64,000 nt of DNA, taken from Pseudomonas citronellolis (GTDB taxonomy: Bacteria; Pseudomonadota; Gammaproteobacteria; Pseudomonadales; Pseudomonadaceae). The position numbers were made by a program, and so were the translations under genes. Where the stretch lies: contig NZ_JARJLT010000265.1 of the NCBI RefSeq assembly GCF_029335315.1, positions 38,312 to 102,311 of the forward strand, read 5' to 3'. Shown here piece after piece: positions 12,419 through 22,651 of this stretch (position 1 is its first letter; every line of letters begins with the position of its first letter). The notes beneath the pieces are model-generated. The model saw only the letters and a program-made list of their open reading frames with translations. It was not told the origin of the DNA and did not search any database.

Positions 12419-13225
12419 CTACGGGTAACTGAACCGCTTCACCAACGTCAGCTCCCCCGGCTGGCGCATCGGCACCAGGAAGCTCTCCTGTTTCTCGTTC
12501 GGCGTGCCCTCCTCCGTGACTATCGTCACCCGCGCCGTGGTCAGCGGCTGCGCGGCCTCCACCTCACCGCTCTCGCTATCCTGGCTGTAGCCGCCGCCGA
12601 AGTAGTTCACGTAGACCAGGTAAGCGCCCTTCAGGGGAGTCGGCGTGGCGATGATTTCCGGGCCGTAGCCGGTGGTCACGTCGACGTCCTGGGTGGCGCC
12701 GTTGGGCAGGCTGCGGTTGCCGTACCAGACGTGGCCGCCGTCCGGGGTCACCAGGTGCAGGTCGAGGTCGGTGTTGTCGCTGTCCCAGGACAGCAGCACG
12801 CGCAGCTTGGCCGGCACTTCGCCGCCTCCGCCGCCGTGATAGAACTGCACGCGCTTGCGCTGCTGGCCGTCGGCGCTGATGACTTCGACGCTGTTGCTGC
12901 CGGCCGGGAACGCGTAGGGGCGGTCGAAGCCGCCGTCTTCGCCGATCTTCAGCGGCATCGACACGCCGTTGACCACCAGGGTGGCCGGCTTGTCCTTCGC
13001 CGCGTTGGCGATCTCGCCCTTGATCCGCGCGGTCATGGCCTGGTCGGCTGGGGTGTTCACCGAGGCCGCCGGGTAGTTCACGCTCTGGCGGAAGTTGGCG
13101 CCCTCGCCGTCGCCGGGGCGCCAGCCGCCCAGCGGGGCGTCCAGGCGGATGCCCGGTTCGGCGGCCTGGGCGAACCCGGCGAGCAGGGAAAGGAGCAGGT
13201 AGGGACGCAGCTTCATGGCGGTCAT
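12419..13225 (-). CDS. magF: MagF: DUF2135 secreted protein of the macroglobulin operon
   Basis: 268 residues from the ATG at 13225, which overlaps the magE stop (ATGA). An inner ATG at 13216 (MKLRPYLLLSLLAGFAQA) is an alternative and gives a cleaner signal peptide. The mature part has the DUF2135 core LLSWDSDNTDLDLHLVTPDG and later GAYLVYVNYFGGG. It is homologous to MagA at the other end of the operon and to E. coli YfaP. In P. aeruginosa the MagA-F proteins are encoded with the bacterial alpha-2-macroglobulin MagD; their individual functions are largely unknown. The stop codon lies in an intergenic palindromic repeat. Confidence 0.85.
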   Translation of the reverse strand: MTAMKLRPYLLLSLLAGFAQAAEPGIRLDAPLGGWRPGDGEGANFRQSVNYPAASVNTPADQAMTARIKGEIANAAKDKPATLVVNGVSMPLKIGEDGGFDRPYAFPAGSNSVEVISADGQQRKRVQFYHGGGGGEVPAKLRVLLSWDSDNTDLDLHLVTPDGGHVWYGNRSLPNGATQDVDVTTGYGPEIIATPTPLKGAYLVYVNYFGGGYSQDSESGEVEAAQPLTTARVTIVTEEGTPNEKQESFLVPMRQPGELTLVKRFSYP

Positions 13226-14847
13226 TCCAGTATCAGACGGCGGGCGAGGCTTTCGACGAAGTCCTCGTCCTGGCCGTTGGGGTGCGCCTGGAAGGCCAGG
13301 TGCAGGTATTCGTGGGTGAGGTCGAGGCGGTCCTGCAGCGTGTACAGGCCGCGCACATAGATGCGCTGGCGCTCGCGATCGACGTAGGGACGACCGGAGG
13401 ACAGCTGGCACACGGCGAAGCGTTGCAGCTCCTCGTAGCCCGGCTCGCCGTCCAGCTGCGCCCGCCAGTCGCGGCGCTGCTTGCGCAGCCAGTCCTCGGC
13501 AGCGGGCAATGGCTGGCAGGCCGCCACCGGGTTACTCCAGGCGCTGAGGCTGGCGCGCGGGAAGGCGCGCGCGAGGATGGCGTCGAAGCGCAGGCCGGCG
13601 CCGGCCTGGGCCTGGGCGTCCTGCCAGGAGAGTTTCGCCGGGCCGGCCTGTTCGGCGTGGTAGGTGACCGGGCTGCCGGCCAGCACCAGGCCGTCGGTGA
13701 ACGCCGCCACCTCGCGCATCGCCGCCGTGGCCGGGCGCGGCGCCACGCGCTGGCGCTGGCTACTGTCGTCGATGCTCAGGCAGTCGCCGCGCTGCGCGGC
13801 GTTCTGCAGCAGGTAGCTGCGGATGGTCACCGCCAGCGCGCGGGAAGCTTCCACCGGGGTGGCCGAGGCTTCGCGCTGGAGCACCCGGGCGACGTATTCC
13901 TCGCGATCCAGACGGGCCACCAGTTGCGGCTTGGCCTCGCGTTGCAGGTACAGCTCGCCGGCGCTGTGGATATCCAGTTCGTTGCCGTTCTCGAAGCGGG
14001 CCTTGAAGGCACCGTTCAATGCTCCCGCCGAGGCCGGGCGGCCCTGGCCGTCGAGCACTTCGCGCAGCGGATAGCGACTGAACAGCGCCACTTCCACGCA
14101 GCGCCCCGGCTCCCTGGGCCAGGGTGTCGGCAAGGCCGCGCCCAGGGTTTCAGCGTACTGCGCCAGCAGTGTCTTGCTGGTGCCGGGGCCGGAAGCCCAG
14201 AGCGGCGTGCCATCCACCAGCCAGCCGGCGAAGCCGCCCCGGCGGGCCTGCGGGTCGTGTTCGTCGAGCCAGCTCCAGGTCTTCACCCGTAGGCGTCCAC
14301 CAAGGCTGGCCACGGCGCGCCCCTCGTCGGCGTTGACCACCACGTCGAGCAGCACCCGCCGCGCTTCGGTCTGCGCCGGCAGGCGGCCGAGGCTGTCCAG
14401 CAGTTCGGATACCGGCACTTCGGTCTGCGGTTGCAGCGACTTCAGGTCCTGCAGCCAGGCCGGCGCCTGGTGCGCCTGCCAATAGCCGCGCCAGTCCGCC
14501 GGGTCGATGCCGAGCCGCGCGGGCTGGTAGTAGAGGCCGCAGGATTTCACCAGGGCCTGGTCGCGGCCGATGCTCTGCCCCGCGCTGCAGCAGTAGACCT
14601 CCTCGCGGGACTGGCCCTTGCAGGCGTATTCCGGCTCGTGGCGGTCGTTATCCACAAGCCAGGCGAAGACGAACAGCTTCCACAGGCTGCCCAGGGGCGT
14701 GCGCAGGTCCGCCGGCAGTGGCTCGCGGGCGAGCACCTGCTGGCGGTCCAGGCGCAGCAACTGGCCGTTCATGGCCAGTTGCGCGGGCTGCTGCGCCGCC
14801 GCGCAAAGCGGCAGCAGAAGCAGCAGCCAGGCCAGGCGCCGGCGCAT
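13222..14847 (-). CDS. magE: MagE: DUF2300 (YfaQ-like) secreted protein with several enzyme-like signatures
   Basis: 541 residues with signal peptide MRRRLAWLLLLLPLCAAA. The family is DUF2300, without assigned activity. Three patterns are visible. (1) Residues 50-215 look like a degenerate penicillin-binding or beta-lactamase fold: GSLWKLFV (SxxK, Ser54/Lys57), KSCGLYY (SxN-like, Ser102) and VKTW (KTG-like, 189) followed by GGFAGWLVD. (2) Residues 313-400 resemble SpoIID/LytB: REEYVARVLQREA, EASRALAVTIRSYLL, then IDDSSQRQ and AAFTDGLVL. (3) Residues 512-522 read HEYLHLAFQAH, with HExxHxxxxxH zinc-protease spacing. ATG follows directly on the magD stop, and the stop overlaps magF (ATGA). These are motif-level inferences; the fold assignments need structure prediction. 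Confidence 0.82.
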   Translation of the reverse strand: MRRRLAWLLLLLPLCAAAQQPAQLAMNGQLLRLDRQQVLAREPLPADLRTPLGSLWKLFVFAWLVDNDRHEPEYACKGQSREEVYCCSAGQSIGRDQALVKSCGLYYQPARLGIDPADWRGYWQAHQAPAWLQDLKSLQPQTEVPVSELLDSLGRLPAQTEARRVLLDVVVNADEGRAVASLGGRLRVKTWSWLDEHDPQARRGGFAGWLVDGTPLWASGPGTSKTLLAQYAETLGAALPTPWPREPGRCVEVALFSRYPLREVLDGQGRPASAGALNGAFKARFENGNELDIHSAGELYLQREAKPQLVARLDREEYVARVLQREASATPVEASRALAVTIRSYLLQNAAQRGDCLSIDDSSQRQRVAPRPATAAMREVAAFTDGLVLAGSPVTYHAEQAGPAKLSWQDAQAQAGAGLRFDAILARAFPRASLSAWSNPVAACQPLPAAEDWLRKQRRDWRAQLDGEPGYEELQRFAVCQLSSGRPYVDRERQRIYVRGLYTLQDRLDLTHEYLHLAFQAHPNGQDEDFVESLARRLILE

Positions 14848-17800
14848 CTACTGCACCTTCACCCTGGCCAGTGCCGGGTTCTGCTCCAGGGCCTGGTCCG
14901 CCGGCGCGTACAGGCGCAGGAAGCGGACCGGCGGCAGGGCGAACTCGCCCTTCTGCGAGAAGCGCACCAGGTGGCGGAAGCGCAGTTCGCCGGCGAGGCT
15001 GTCCACCGGGATGCCGTAGTGCAGGTCGCCCGGCTCGTTGCGCGCGCGTTCCAGGCTGGTCGCCTCGGTACCGCCCAGGCCGCTGACCTGGATGCCCCAG
15101 GTGGTGCGCTCGACGTCGGCGCCCGGCGGCAGCGGCACTTCCAGCATGCCGTAGCGCAGCGCGGTGGGTTGTTCGCTCTTCACCGTCACTTCGTCCAGGT
15201 ACAGCTCGTCGCTGGACAGCGGCTTGTCGCCCAGTTCCTCGACCTTGAACTCGAAGGCCTTGGCCCCCGGCACCAGGCGCAGCAGGCGGCGGCTGATGCT
15301 CACCGGCAGCTGGCTGGCCGGCGCCTCGGCGCTGCGATAGCTGAGCGCGACGTTCAGCGGCCGCGCCGGCGGGCTTTGCAAGGTCAGCTCGGCGGGCACG
15401 CCCTGGCCCTGCCACTGCCAGTAGCGTTCGCCGCTGGGACCTTGCTGCTCGCTCCAGTCCTTGCCCGGTTTCAGCGGCTCGGCCGCCGGCGCCTGGGCCA
15501 GGGCGCGCTGCAGCCAGGTCAGCGCCAGGGCGCGTTCCAGGGTCGACTGCTGCGGCCCCAGGCGCGCCAGCAGGGCGCGGGCGCGGTTGGCGTCGGCCGG
15601 CGCCAGCGACAGCTGCACGGCCTGGGCGAACGGCTGCTCGCTGGCGTTGACCTTCAGCCGCGCGCCGTCCAGCTGCTTGGCGAAAGCCGCCGGCAGCGAC
15701 ACCTTGGCCTGCTGCGCCAGGCTCGCGGCCAGCACCCGCGCCACGGCCAGGCCGAGGCTGGAGTCCGGCGCGGCCATCACCAGGCTGACCTCGGCGTCGG
15801 CCGGCAGCTTGGCGTCCTCGCCCTCCCCGGCCTTGGCCAGGTCGTCGAGCAGGCCGCCGACCAGGGTCTGCACCGGCAGCTGCATGTCGCGGGCGAAGCC
15901 GAGGATCAGCGCGCGCTGCAGCAGCGGCGTCTGTTCGGCGAGCTTGGCGTAGAGGTCGAGCACGCGCTGCCAGTGCTCCGCCGGCAGGCTGATCTCCAGC
16001 GCGCGGCTGGCGTGCCAGTCGGCGTAGTAGGCGTAGGCGGTGAGGAAGGCGTCGCTGTCGGTGCTGTCGCCCCACCAGGTGAAGTAGGCGTTCGGGCCGG
16101 CCATCTGCACCAGGCGCAGCCGGCTGTTCTGCATGATCAGGCGCAGGCGGTCGCGCACGCGCGGCTCGCCGCCGGCCAGCAGCGGGTAGGCCACGCTCAG
16201 TGGCAGCAGGCGGCTGGCGGTCTGCTCGACGCAACCGTAGGGGTAGGCCAGCAGGTCGTCGAGGCTGCCACGGAACAGCGCGGCGGCGCTGTCGTCCAGG
16301 TGCAGGCGGATGTCGCGGGCGTCCGCCGGCAGTTGCAGCGGGCTGTTCTGCCCGGCCAGTTGCAGGTTGCGCGACTGCAGCACCTGCCAGCCGTCGGCGG
16401 CCAGGGCGAAGCGCACGCCGAGGCTGTCGCGCGCCTGGCCGTCCTGGCGCAGCTCGGCGCTCCACTCGCCGTCGCTCAGGGCCTGGGCCGGCAGGCGCAC
16501 GTAGTTCACGCCCCTGGCCAGTTCCAGCGCCTGGGTCTGCTCCTGGCCGGCGTAGCGCACCAGCAGGTCGGCCTTGACCGCCTGCTCGCCCTGGTTGAAG
16601 ACGAACAGGCCGAGGTCCGGCTTGTCGCCGGCGCGGAAGCGGGTCGGGCCGCTCCACTTCAGGTACAGGGGTTTCTCCGAGCGGATGAACTGCTTCTTCT
16701 GGCCAACCTGGCCATCGCCGTCCATGGCCCGCGCGGTGATGCGCCAGCGGGTCAGCGAGTCGGGCATGCGGAAGCTGAAGCGCGCCTTGCCGTCGGCGCC
16801 GGTGACCAGCTTCGGCTCCCAGGCGGCGGTGTCGACGTCCTCGCGGCGTGGCCGCTCCAGCACCTTCACCCCGCGTTCGCTGCGGTTGCTGCGGCCAGGC
16901 GCGCTGGCGCTGCCCGGCAGGGCCACGTCATAGCTGATGAAGGCGAGGCTGGCGCTGGTGCGCACGTTGTTGCGCCGTGGGTGGTAGAAGAACTGGTCGA
17001 TGCCCGGGGCGATTTCCGGCTGCAACGCGTAAATCATCTCGTCCACCACGCCCACCGCCACCTGGCTGGACACCGGCTTGCCGGCGTAGGTGGTGGAAAG
17101 GTCGACGGTCACGGTGTCGCCCGGCTCGTAGCGTTCCTTGTCGGTGGCGATGGCGATCTCCACCTGTGGCACCGCTACCTTGATGCCGGCGTTCTGGAAG
17201 CTGTAGTCGCCACCACGGGTGTAGAGCACCGAGAAGGTCAGGTTGGGCGAGAAGTCCGGCTTCACCGGGATGCGCGCGCGGTACTGGGTGGGGTTGAGCT
17301 TTTCCAGCTTGAGCCAGTCGCCGCCCTTGGACAGCAGCGCGGTGGCCTCGACCTTGTCGCGCTCCAGCGACAGCAGCGCGTCGTCCACCGGTTCGGGGAA
17401 GGTGATCAGCGCCAGGGCTTCCTCGCCAGCCTGGTATTCGGCCTTGTCGAGGACGATCTCCACGGTGCCGGGCACCGCCTTGACGCCCTCCCCGCTCACC
17501 GAGTGGCCGGTGCCGCCGAGCAGCTGGCCCTGGGCGTCGCGCAGCTCGATGCTGTAGGTGCCGGGCTTGTCGAAGGCGATGGCGAAGGTGCCGTCACCGG
17601 CCTCGCCGTCGCCCGTGGAGCGGTCCTCAAGGCGTACCCAGCGATAGCTTTTCGGCTTGAGCTCGGTGGGTTGTTCGGGCGCGTAGCTGAACTCGACCTT
17701 GTCGCCCACCGCGCTGAAGCGCTGCGGCGCGGCCAGGCGGTAACGCGCGGCGCCGCGTTCGATGAGGATTTCCTTGCTGGTCTTGACCCGGTAGGCCGCG

Positions 17801-19395
17801 CCGTCGCTGGCGAACACCGTCAGCAGGTAGCGGCTGGGCTTCTCCGCCGCCGGCAGGTCGAGCGCCGCACGGCCTTGCGCGTCGGTGCTGAGCTCGGCGC
17901 TGGTGAGCTCCACCGGGAACTGGCCGAGGTACTGCAGCTCGTTGTCCACCATCGACAGCTGCTGGGCGCGCAGGCTCAGTTGCAGCTTGGCGTTGGCCAC
18001 CGGCTTGCCGTCCGGGTAGAGCAGGATCAGGTTGCCCTTCACCGGCTCGCCGGTCTTGAAGTCCGGCTTGGCCAGGTCGAGGGAAATCTCGAAGTGCGGC
18101 TTGATGTACTCGGCGACGCGGAAGGCGCTGCTGTAGGTCTGCCCACGGTAATCGAAGCGCAGCTCGTAGCCGCCGGCCACGGCGTTGTCCGGCAGCTGGA
18201 AGCGGCCGTTGGCGCCGGCCTTGGCATCCAGTTGCAGGTCGAGGGTCTGCAGGGTGGTGCCGGCGGCGTCGATCACGCTGAGCTTCACCGGGGCGGCCTG
18301 GGGCGCGGCGGAATCGCGGGCGTTCTTGAACTCGCGGCCGTATATCTTCAGCGCCACCCAGTCGCCGGGGCGGTACAGCGGGCGGTCGGTGAAGGCGTAG
18401 AGCTTGGTGTCGTAGATTTCACTGTCGTAGTAGAAGTTCTCCGAGACGAAGACCCCGCCCTCCTTGTCCTCGCCGATCACGAACGAGCGCTCCGGGCTGG
18501 CGTGCTGCAGGCGCAGCAGGCCCTCGGCGTCGGTGCGGCCGCTGCTCATCACGCCCAGGCCGTCGGTCCAGAGCACCTGGGTGTCGGGCACCGGGGTGCC
18601 TTCATGCTTGCGCGCCGACCACACCAGCAGCTCGTTGCCGGCGATCTTGCTCACCGCCACGGTGTTGGAGACGAACACCACGGTGGTGGCGCGGTACTTG
18701 CCCACCAGCGCCTCGACCAGGTACAGGCCCGGCTTGAGCTTGCCCAAGGGGATGTACACGTTGCCCGGCGAGACGTTGATGAACTCGCTGGAGGAACCCG
18801 CCAGCGCCACGTCCTTCGGCGGCTCGATGGGCTTGGCGTCCCACAGCGGGTAGCGGAACTGCTCGACCATCGGCAGGCCGGGAATCGGCGCGTACTGCGG
18901 CGGCGCGTCGTAGGGCGTGGGCGCGTTCATGGCCTGGCCCATCTTCAGCTCGGGCACCACTTCGGTGACCTGCTTGCGCGATTCGTAGGAGAAGGCGCGC
19001 TGCATCACCCGCCGCGACTTGCGGTACCAGTTGTCCCACAGGTAGGCCAGGGTGTTGGACAGGCCCTCGCCCTTGAACTGCCCCTCGGCCAGCACCCGGT
19101 GCAGGTTCTTCTGGCGCTTGAGGAAGTCCAGCGGCTGGTCGATGCGGTACACCCGCATGTCCACCCCGCCGTAGGCCTCCATGCGGTAGCGGCGGTAGTC
19201 GCGGCCCGGCGCTTCCAGGCGCACGCGGGCTTCCTCGTCGGTGGCGAAGCTGCTGTCGGCCAGCAGGAAGAAGGACTCGCCGCTGACCGGTGTGTAGTTG
19301 CTCGCCGGCACCTCGTCGTCGGCCCGCAGCGCCTGCGGCGCACCCAGCAGCAAGCCACCCAGGGCCAGGCCGGCGCACAACGCGAGCAGCTTCAT
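14848..19395 (-). CDS. magD: MagD: bacterial alpha-2-macroglobulin
   Basis: 1515 residues from the ATG at 19395 ([18 protein letters not shown], a Sec signal that lacks a clear lipobox). The start overlaps the magC stop (ATGA). MG2-type [16 protein letters not shown] is near residue 285; the C-terminal half has the complement-like WKPLV-type region ([10 protein letters not shown]) and the thioester motif YGCVEQT with Cys1055 to Gln1058 intact. Macroglobulins trap proteases: cleavage of a bait region exposes the thioester. In P. aeruginosa MagD is periplasmic and membrane-associated and works with the other Mag proteins. E. coli YfaS is the nearest E. coli counterpart. Full length, no frameshift. 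Confidence 0.95.
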   Translation of the reverse strand: MKLLALCAGLALGGLLLGAPQALRADDEVPASNYTPVSGESFFLLADSSFATDEEARVRLEAPGRDYRRYRMEAYGGVDMRVYRIDQPLDFLKRQKNLHRVLAEGQFKGEGLSNTLAYLWDNWYRKSRRVMQRAFSYESRKQVTEVVPELKMGQAMNAPTPYDAPPQYAPIPGLPMVEQFRYPLWDAKPIEPPKDVALAGSSSEFINVSPGNVYIPLGKLKPGLYLVEALVGKYRATTVVFVSNTVAVSKIAGNELLVWSARKHEGTPVPDTQVLWTDGLGVMSSGRTDAEGLLRLQHASPERSFVIGEDKEGGVFVSENFYYDSEIYDTKLYAFTDRPLYRPGDWVALKIYGREFKNARDSAAPQAAPVKLSVIDAAGTTLQTLDLQLDAKAGANGRFQLPDNAVAGGYELRFDYRGQTYSSAFRVAEYIKPHFEISLDLAKPDFKTGEPVKGNLILLYPDGKPVANAKLQLSLRAQQLSMVDNELQYLGQFPVELTSAELSTDAQGRAALDLPAAEKPSRYLLTVFASDGAAYRVKTSKEILIERGAARYRLAAPQRFSAVGDKVEFSYAPEQPTELKPKSYRWVRLEDRSTGDGEAGDGTFAIAFDKPGTYSIELRDAQGQLLGGTGHSVSGEGVKAVPGTVEIVLDKAEYQAGEEALALITFPEPVDDALLSLERDKVEATALLSKGGDWLKLEKLNPTQYRARIPVKPDFSPNLTFSVLYTRGGDYSFQNAGIKVAVPQVEIAIATDKERYEPGDTVTVDLSTTYAGKPVSSQVAVGVVDEMIYALQPEIAPGIDQFFYHPRRNNVRTSASLAFISYDVALPGSASAPGRSNRSERGVKVLERPRREDVDTAAWEPKLVTGADGKARFSFRMPDSLTRWRITARAMDGDGQVGQKKQFIRSEKPLYLKWSGPTRFRAGDKPDLGLFVFNQGEQAVKADLLVRYAGQEQTQALELARGVNYVRLPAQALSDGEWSAELRQDGQARDSLGVRFALAADGWQVLQSRNLQLAGQNSPLQLPADARDIRLHLDDSAAALFRGSLDDLLAYPYGCVEQTASRLLPLSVAYPLLAGGEPRVRDRLRLIMQNSRLRLVQMAGPNAYFTWWGDSTDSDAFLTAYAYYADWHASRALEISLPAEHWQRVLDLYAKLAEQTPLLQRALILGFARDMQLPVQTLVGGLLDDLAKAGEGEDAKLPADAEVSLVMAAPDSSLGLAVARVLAASLAQQAKVSLPAAFAKQLDGARLKVNASEQPFAQAVQLSLAPADANRARALLARLGPQQSTLERALALTWLQRALAQAPAAEPLKPGKDWSEQQGPSGERYWQWQGQGVPAELTLQSPPARPLNVALSYRSAEAPASQLPVSISRRLLRLVPGAKAFEFKVEELGDKPLSSDELYLDEVTVKSEQPTALRYGMLEVPLPPGADVERTTWGIQVSGLGGTEATSLERARNEPGDLHYGIPVDSLAGELRFRHLVRFSQKGEFALPPVRFLRLYAPADQALEQNPALARVKVQ

Positions 19396-20024
19396 CGGGC
19401 GAGGAACGACAAGCGGTACACGCCGACGAAGTTGGGGTTGGCGGGGTCGGGTATCCATCGGGTGTCCTTCCATGTCATGAGTTGTTGCAGGCTGACCGAG
19501 CGCATGCCGTTGTCGTTCGGCGTGCTGGTGCCGGTGTGGTAGGCGATGTTGCGGCCCATCCAGATCATCAGGTGCTGGTCGTCGCCCTGGTCGAAGAAGA
19601 TCAGGTCGCCGGGGCGCGCCTGGTTGAGGTCGCGGCCGACAAGGGTGCTGTTGTACTGGATCAGCTTGATGGCGTTGACGTAGGGGCCGACCTGGCCGCC
19701 GCCCTGCCGCCAGGTCTGCGCCAGTTGGCGCTGTTCATCGCTCAGCGCCAGTTCCGGCGGCAGGTAGCGGTTGGACAGGCCATTGGCGCGCAGCCACTTG
19801 GCGTCGTGCGGCTTGAGCGCCTCGTTGGCGGCGAAGCGCACCAGGCCCGCGCAGTCCTGCTGGTGCCAGCGCGGGCTGGGGCCCTGGCGCAGCTGTTCCT
19901 CGGCGATGCGCACGAACCAGGCGCGGAACACCTGGGATTGCTCCGGGTCGAGCGACGCCGTGCTCGCCTGCACCGCCTGGGCGGCCCACAGGCCGAGCGC
20001 CAGCAGCAGCGCGCCTGGCTTCAC
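19392..20024 (-). CDS. magC: MagC: DUF1175 protein with NlpC/P60-like catalytic pattern
   Basis: 210 residues. The start is GTG at 20024 overlapping the magB stop (GTGA), giving the signal peptide [20 protein letters not shown]. Annotated in the family only as DUF1175 (E. coli YfaT). The order of motifs matches NlpC/P60 cysteine peptidases: QDCAGLVRF (Cys58), [10 protein letters not shown] (137-145), QHLMIWMG (His151) and AYHTG (His163). Such enzymes usually cut peptidoglycan stem peptides; an amidase or acyltransferase role is also possible. Its position directly before magD, with coupled translation, suggests both act in the periplasm. Identification as MagC is by operon position; activity is inference. 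Confidence 0.85.
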   Translation of the reverse strand: MKPGALLLALGLWAAQAVQASTASLDPEQSQVFRAWFVRIAEEQLRQGPSPRWHQQDCAGLVRFAANEALKPHDAKWLRANGLSNRYLPPELALSDEQRQLAQTWRQGGGQVGPYVNAIKLIQYNSTLVGRDLNQARPGDLIFFDQGDDQHLMIWMGRNIAYHTGTSTPNDNGMRSVSLQQLMTWKDTRWIPDPANPNFVGVYRLSFLAR

Positions 20025-21754
20025 AGCGCGCGCCACTGCAGCGGCAGCCACTGCCAGGGCTGTTCGGCGCGGCTGTCGGCGGGCAGGCCGAGGGCGTAGC
20101 CGCCGTGCCCGGCGAGGGCCTTCAGGCGCGGCAGCAGCAGGCTGTCGGCGGCGTTGCGGAACACCGGCTCCATGTCCTGCGGGAGGCTGTCGAGGGTCTC
20201 GCGCTGGAGCAGCGTGGACAGCGACTGCGGCGCCAGGTAGGCCGGCACCAGGGCGTCCTTGGGCAGCACGTCGGCCAGCGGCGGGAAGCGCTTGCCGAGG
20301 GTGCCCAGGGCCTTGTCGAGCAGTTGGTCGTCGAGGGAGAACAGCAGCGTGTCGCCCTGCCGCGCCAGGCCGACGCGGAAGAACCCGCGACCACTGACGG
20401 CGTCCGGGTCGGCGGCGTCGGCGGCCGCGTACTGGCCGAAGTTCGAGCTGACCTGGCGCAGCCACTTGTGGGTCTCGCCCTGGCTCTGTTCGTCCACCGG
20501 GAAGCTGCCGCCCTCGGCGTTGCCTTCGTAGGCGCCCACCAGGCTGTCGAACAGCTTGCCCAGGTCGGCGTCCAGTTCCGGGCCCGGCGGCGCGCTCAGC
20601 TTGGCCACCAGCAGCGGCGTGTACAGCCGCGAGTCGGCGTACCAGCACAGCCCGGCGGCGCCCGAGAGGTGCTCGGAGAAGGCCGCGGCCATCTTCGGCT
20701 CGGCGCCCAGGCGCACCAGCAGGCTGTCGTACAGGCCGGGGGTCAGCGGCAGGGCCACGCAAGCGCTGGCGCCCATGGGCATGGCCTGCCACACCGGGGT
20801 GAAGTCCAGGTCCGGCTGGCGCTCCACCGGATTCAGCGCAAGGTAGCTGGTCCAGCCCTTGGCGCCCTTGTCGAAGCGCACCCCGGCGAAGGCCGGGATG
20901 AAACGCTGGTAGCCCATGGCCAGGACGCCGGCGCCAAGGCTGATGCGCTGGCTCAGTTCGCCGCGCGGACCGAGGCCGAAGGCGCGGGGGAAGGCGTCTT
21001 CACCGCCGAGCAGCGCGGTCAGGTCGGCGGCGACCCGGGCGTCGGGCTCGCCGGGCGCATCGTCGCTGGCCTGGGGGAAGAGCATCTTCGGGTTGGAGAG
21101 CAGCACCAGGTAGTCGCCGCTGGAGGCGAACAGCAGGGTCTTCTGGCCGTTGTAGCGCAGCCGGTAGACGCCGGCGCCGCCCTTCAGCTCGCCGACCTTG
21201 CGCAGCTGGGTATCGTCGGCGGCCAGGTGCGCCAACGGCTCCAGCAGCTTGGCCAGGCCGCCGCGCTTGAGCACCACCAGGAAATCGCGCAGGCGGCCGT
21301 CGGCGCCGCGCCAGAGGGCGACCTGGGCCGGCTGGTCGAGGAGTTCCTCGATCAGGTTGTCCTTCAGCGTCAGGTCGTGCTCGTAGACGATGCGCCGCAG
21401 GCTGCCGGCCAGGCCGAGGCGGTCGCCGTCGTTCTCGTAGTAGAAGACGAAGTCCTCGGTGAGGGTGTCGCGCAGCAGCGGCACCTCCAGCAGTTCCTTG
21501 GGCAGGTGGCTGAGCGAGGCGCTTTCGATCAGCGCGTCCGGGTGGCGGATGTCGCGCCCCGGAGCCCCTTCCGGCGGTGCTTCCAGGCCCGCCAGGGGGC
21601 CGCTGGGCGGCGCCAGAAGGACGTAGCGCGCCAGCAGGCCGCCGAAGACCAGTAGCGCCAGCGCCAGGCCGCCGATGATCAGCGGCCAGCGCTGCACGCC
21701 GGGCGCATCGCCGGCGGGAGGTGTGGAGGGGCTGGGAGTCGTGTTGTCGCTCAT
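20021..21754 (-). CDS. magB: MagB: DUF2138 membrane-anchored protein
   Basis: 577 residues. A Pro/Ser/Thr-rich cytoplasmic leader of 20 residues precedes one membrane helix ([23 protein letters not shown], about 24-47), then a large periplasmic domain. It corresponds to DUF2138 (E. coli YfaA, P. aeruginosa MagB). No catalytic motif was recognised. By analogy with P. aeruginosa it is the inner-membrane component to which the periplasmic Mag proteins may bind. It starts 55 bp after magA and overlaps magC by GTGA. Confidence 0.83.
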   Translation of the reverse strand: MSDNTTPSPSTPPAGDAPGVQRWPLIIGGLALALLVFGGLLARYVLLAPPSGPLAGLEAPPEGAPGRDIRHPDALIESASLSHLPKELLEVPLLRDTLTEDFVFYYENDGDRLGLAGSLRRIVYEHDLTLKDNLIEELLDQPAQVALWRGADGRLRDFLVVLKRGGLAKLLEPLAHLAADDTQLRKVGELKGGAGVYRLRYNGQKTLLFASSGDYLVLLSNPKMLFPQASDDAPGEPDARVAADLTALLGGEDAFPRAFGLGPRGELSQRISLGAGVLAMGYQRFIPAFAGVRFDKGAKGWTSYLALNPVERQPDLDFTPVWQAMPMGASACVALPLTPGLYDSLLVRLGAEPKMAAAFSEHLSGAAGLCWYADSRLYTPLLVAKLSAPPGPELDADLGKLFDSLVGAYEGNAEGGSFPVDEQSQGETHKWLRQVSSNFGQYAAADAADPDAVSGRGFFRVGLARQGDTLLFSLDDQLLDKALGTLGKRFPPLADVLPKDALVPAYLAPQSLSTLLQRETLDSLPQDMEPVFRNAADSLLLPRLKALAGHGGYALGLPADSRAEQPWQWLPLQWRAL

Positions 21755-21809
21755 GCGTGCTCGATCCTGTTACATCCCTGGCAGGGGGCGGCTTTCAATA
21801 GGGTCGGTG

Positions 21810-22616
21810 TCAATAGGTGAAGGTCTTGACCAGAACCAGGTCGCCGATGGTGCGCAGCGGCACCACGAAGGTCTCGCGCTTCTCGTCGACGCTGTTCTCG
21901 TTGAACACCAGGTTGATCTGGGCGGTGATGACGTCCTGCTGGTTGGCGCCGGCCTGGAAGTTATAGCCCTGGGCGCCGAAATTGCCCCAGTAGTTGACGT
22001 AGACCAGGTAGGTGCCGTGCAGCGGTGCGGCCATGGTGAACATTTCCGGGCCGGGGCCGTCGACGCCGTCCGGGTCCAGCCCGCCGCCGTTGTTCAGCCG
22101 CGGGCGGGCCCAGAAGGCGTGCTGGCCGTCGGGGGTGACGATGTGCAGGTCCAGCTCGGCCTTGGGGTCGTCCCAGCCCAGGGCGACGCGCACCCGGGGC
22201 GGCACGCGGCCGGCGTTGGCCTCGTAGAACTGCACGCGCTTGAGCGACTGGCCATCGGCGCTGGCCACCTCGACGCTGTTCGAACCGCTGCCGAAGGCGT
22301 AGGGGCGGACGAAATGGCCCTGGGCGTCGGTGTAGAGGGGCAAGGGGTTGCCGTTGACCACCAGGCGCTGGGCGCGGTCGGTGCCGGCGAGCGCCTTGAG
22401 GTCGCCTTCGATCAGGCTGCGGCCGCGCTGGCCGCCACGGTCGATGGGCGGGGTGGGATAGGCCACGCGCGGGCTGTCGAGGTCGTCCAGCAACCCCGAA
22501 TAGCGCCAGCCGGCGGCGGGGCTGGACAGCTCGGCGCCCGGCCCGGCGTACGATGTCGCCAGCCAGAGCAGGCCGAGCAGCAGCGCGAGGCTGCGGGCGG
22601 AATCCTTGAAACGCAT
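21810..22616 (-). CDS. magA: MagA: DUF2135 secreted protein, first gene of the macroglobulin operon
   Basis: 268 residues from the ATG at 22616 with AGGA 8 nt upstream. Signal peptide MRFKDSARSLALLLGLLWLATSYA. The DUF2135 core VALGWDDPKAELDLHIVTPDG and GTYLVYVNYWGN closely parallel MagF, and both proteins end with an FVVPLR or FLVPMR segment and then LVLVKTFTY or LTLVKRFSY. MagA and MagF therefore are paralogs that bracket the operon. The gene is divergent from parDE. Function unknown; periplasmic partner of MagD presumed. Confidence 0.85.
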   Translation of the reverse strand: MRFKDSARSLALLLGLLWLATSYAGPGAELSSPAAGWRYSGLLDDLDSPRVAYPTPPIDRGGQRGRSLIEGDLKALAGTDRAQRLVVNGNPLPLYTDAQGHFVRPYAFGSGSNSVEVASADGQSLKRVQFYEANAGRVPPRVRVALGWDDPKAELDLHIVTPDGQHAFWARPRLNNGGGLDPDGVDGPGPEMFTMAAPLHGTYLVYVNYWGNFGAQGYNFQAGANQQDVITAQINLVFNENSVDEKRETFVVPLRTIGDLVLVKTFTY

Positions 22617-22651
22617 GAGCAATCCTTTGTCGCGCGTTGGAGGTCGCCAGT

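Noticed and set aside
14431..19542. A 1703-codon plus-strand frame opposite magD and magE.
   Set aside because: GC-rich shadow frame; low-complexity, no ribosome site, and it covers two recognised minus-strand genes.
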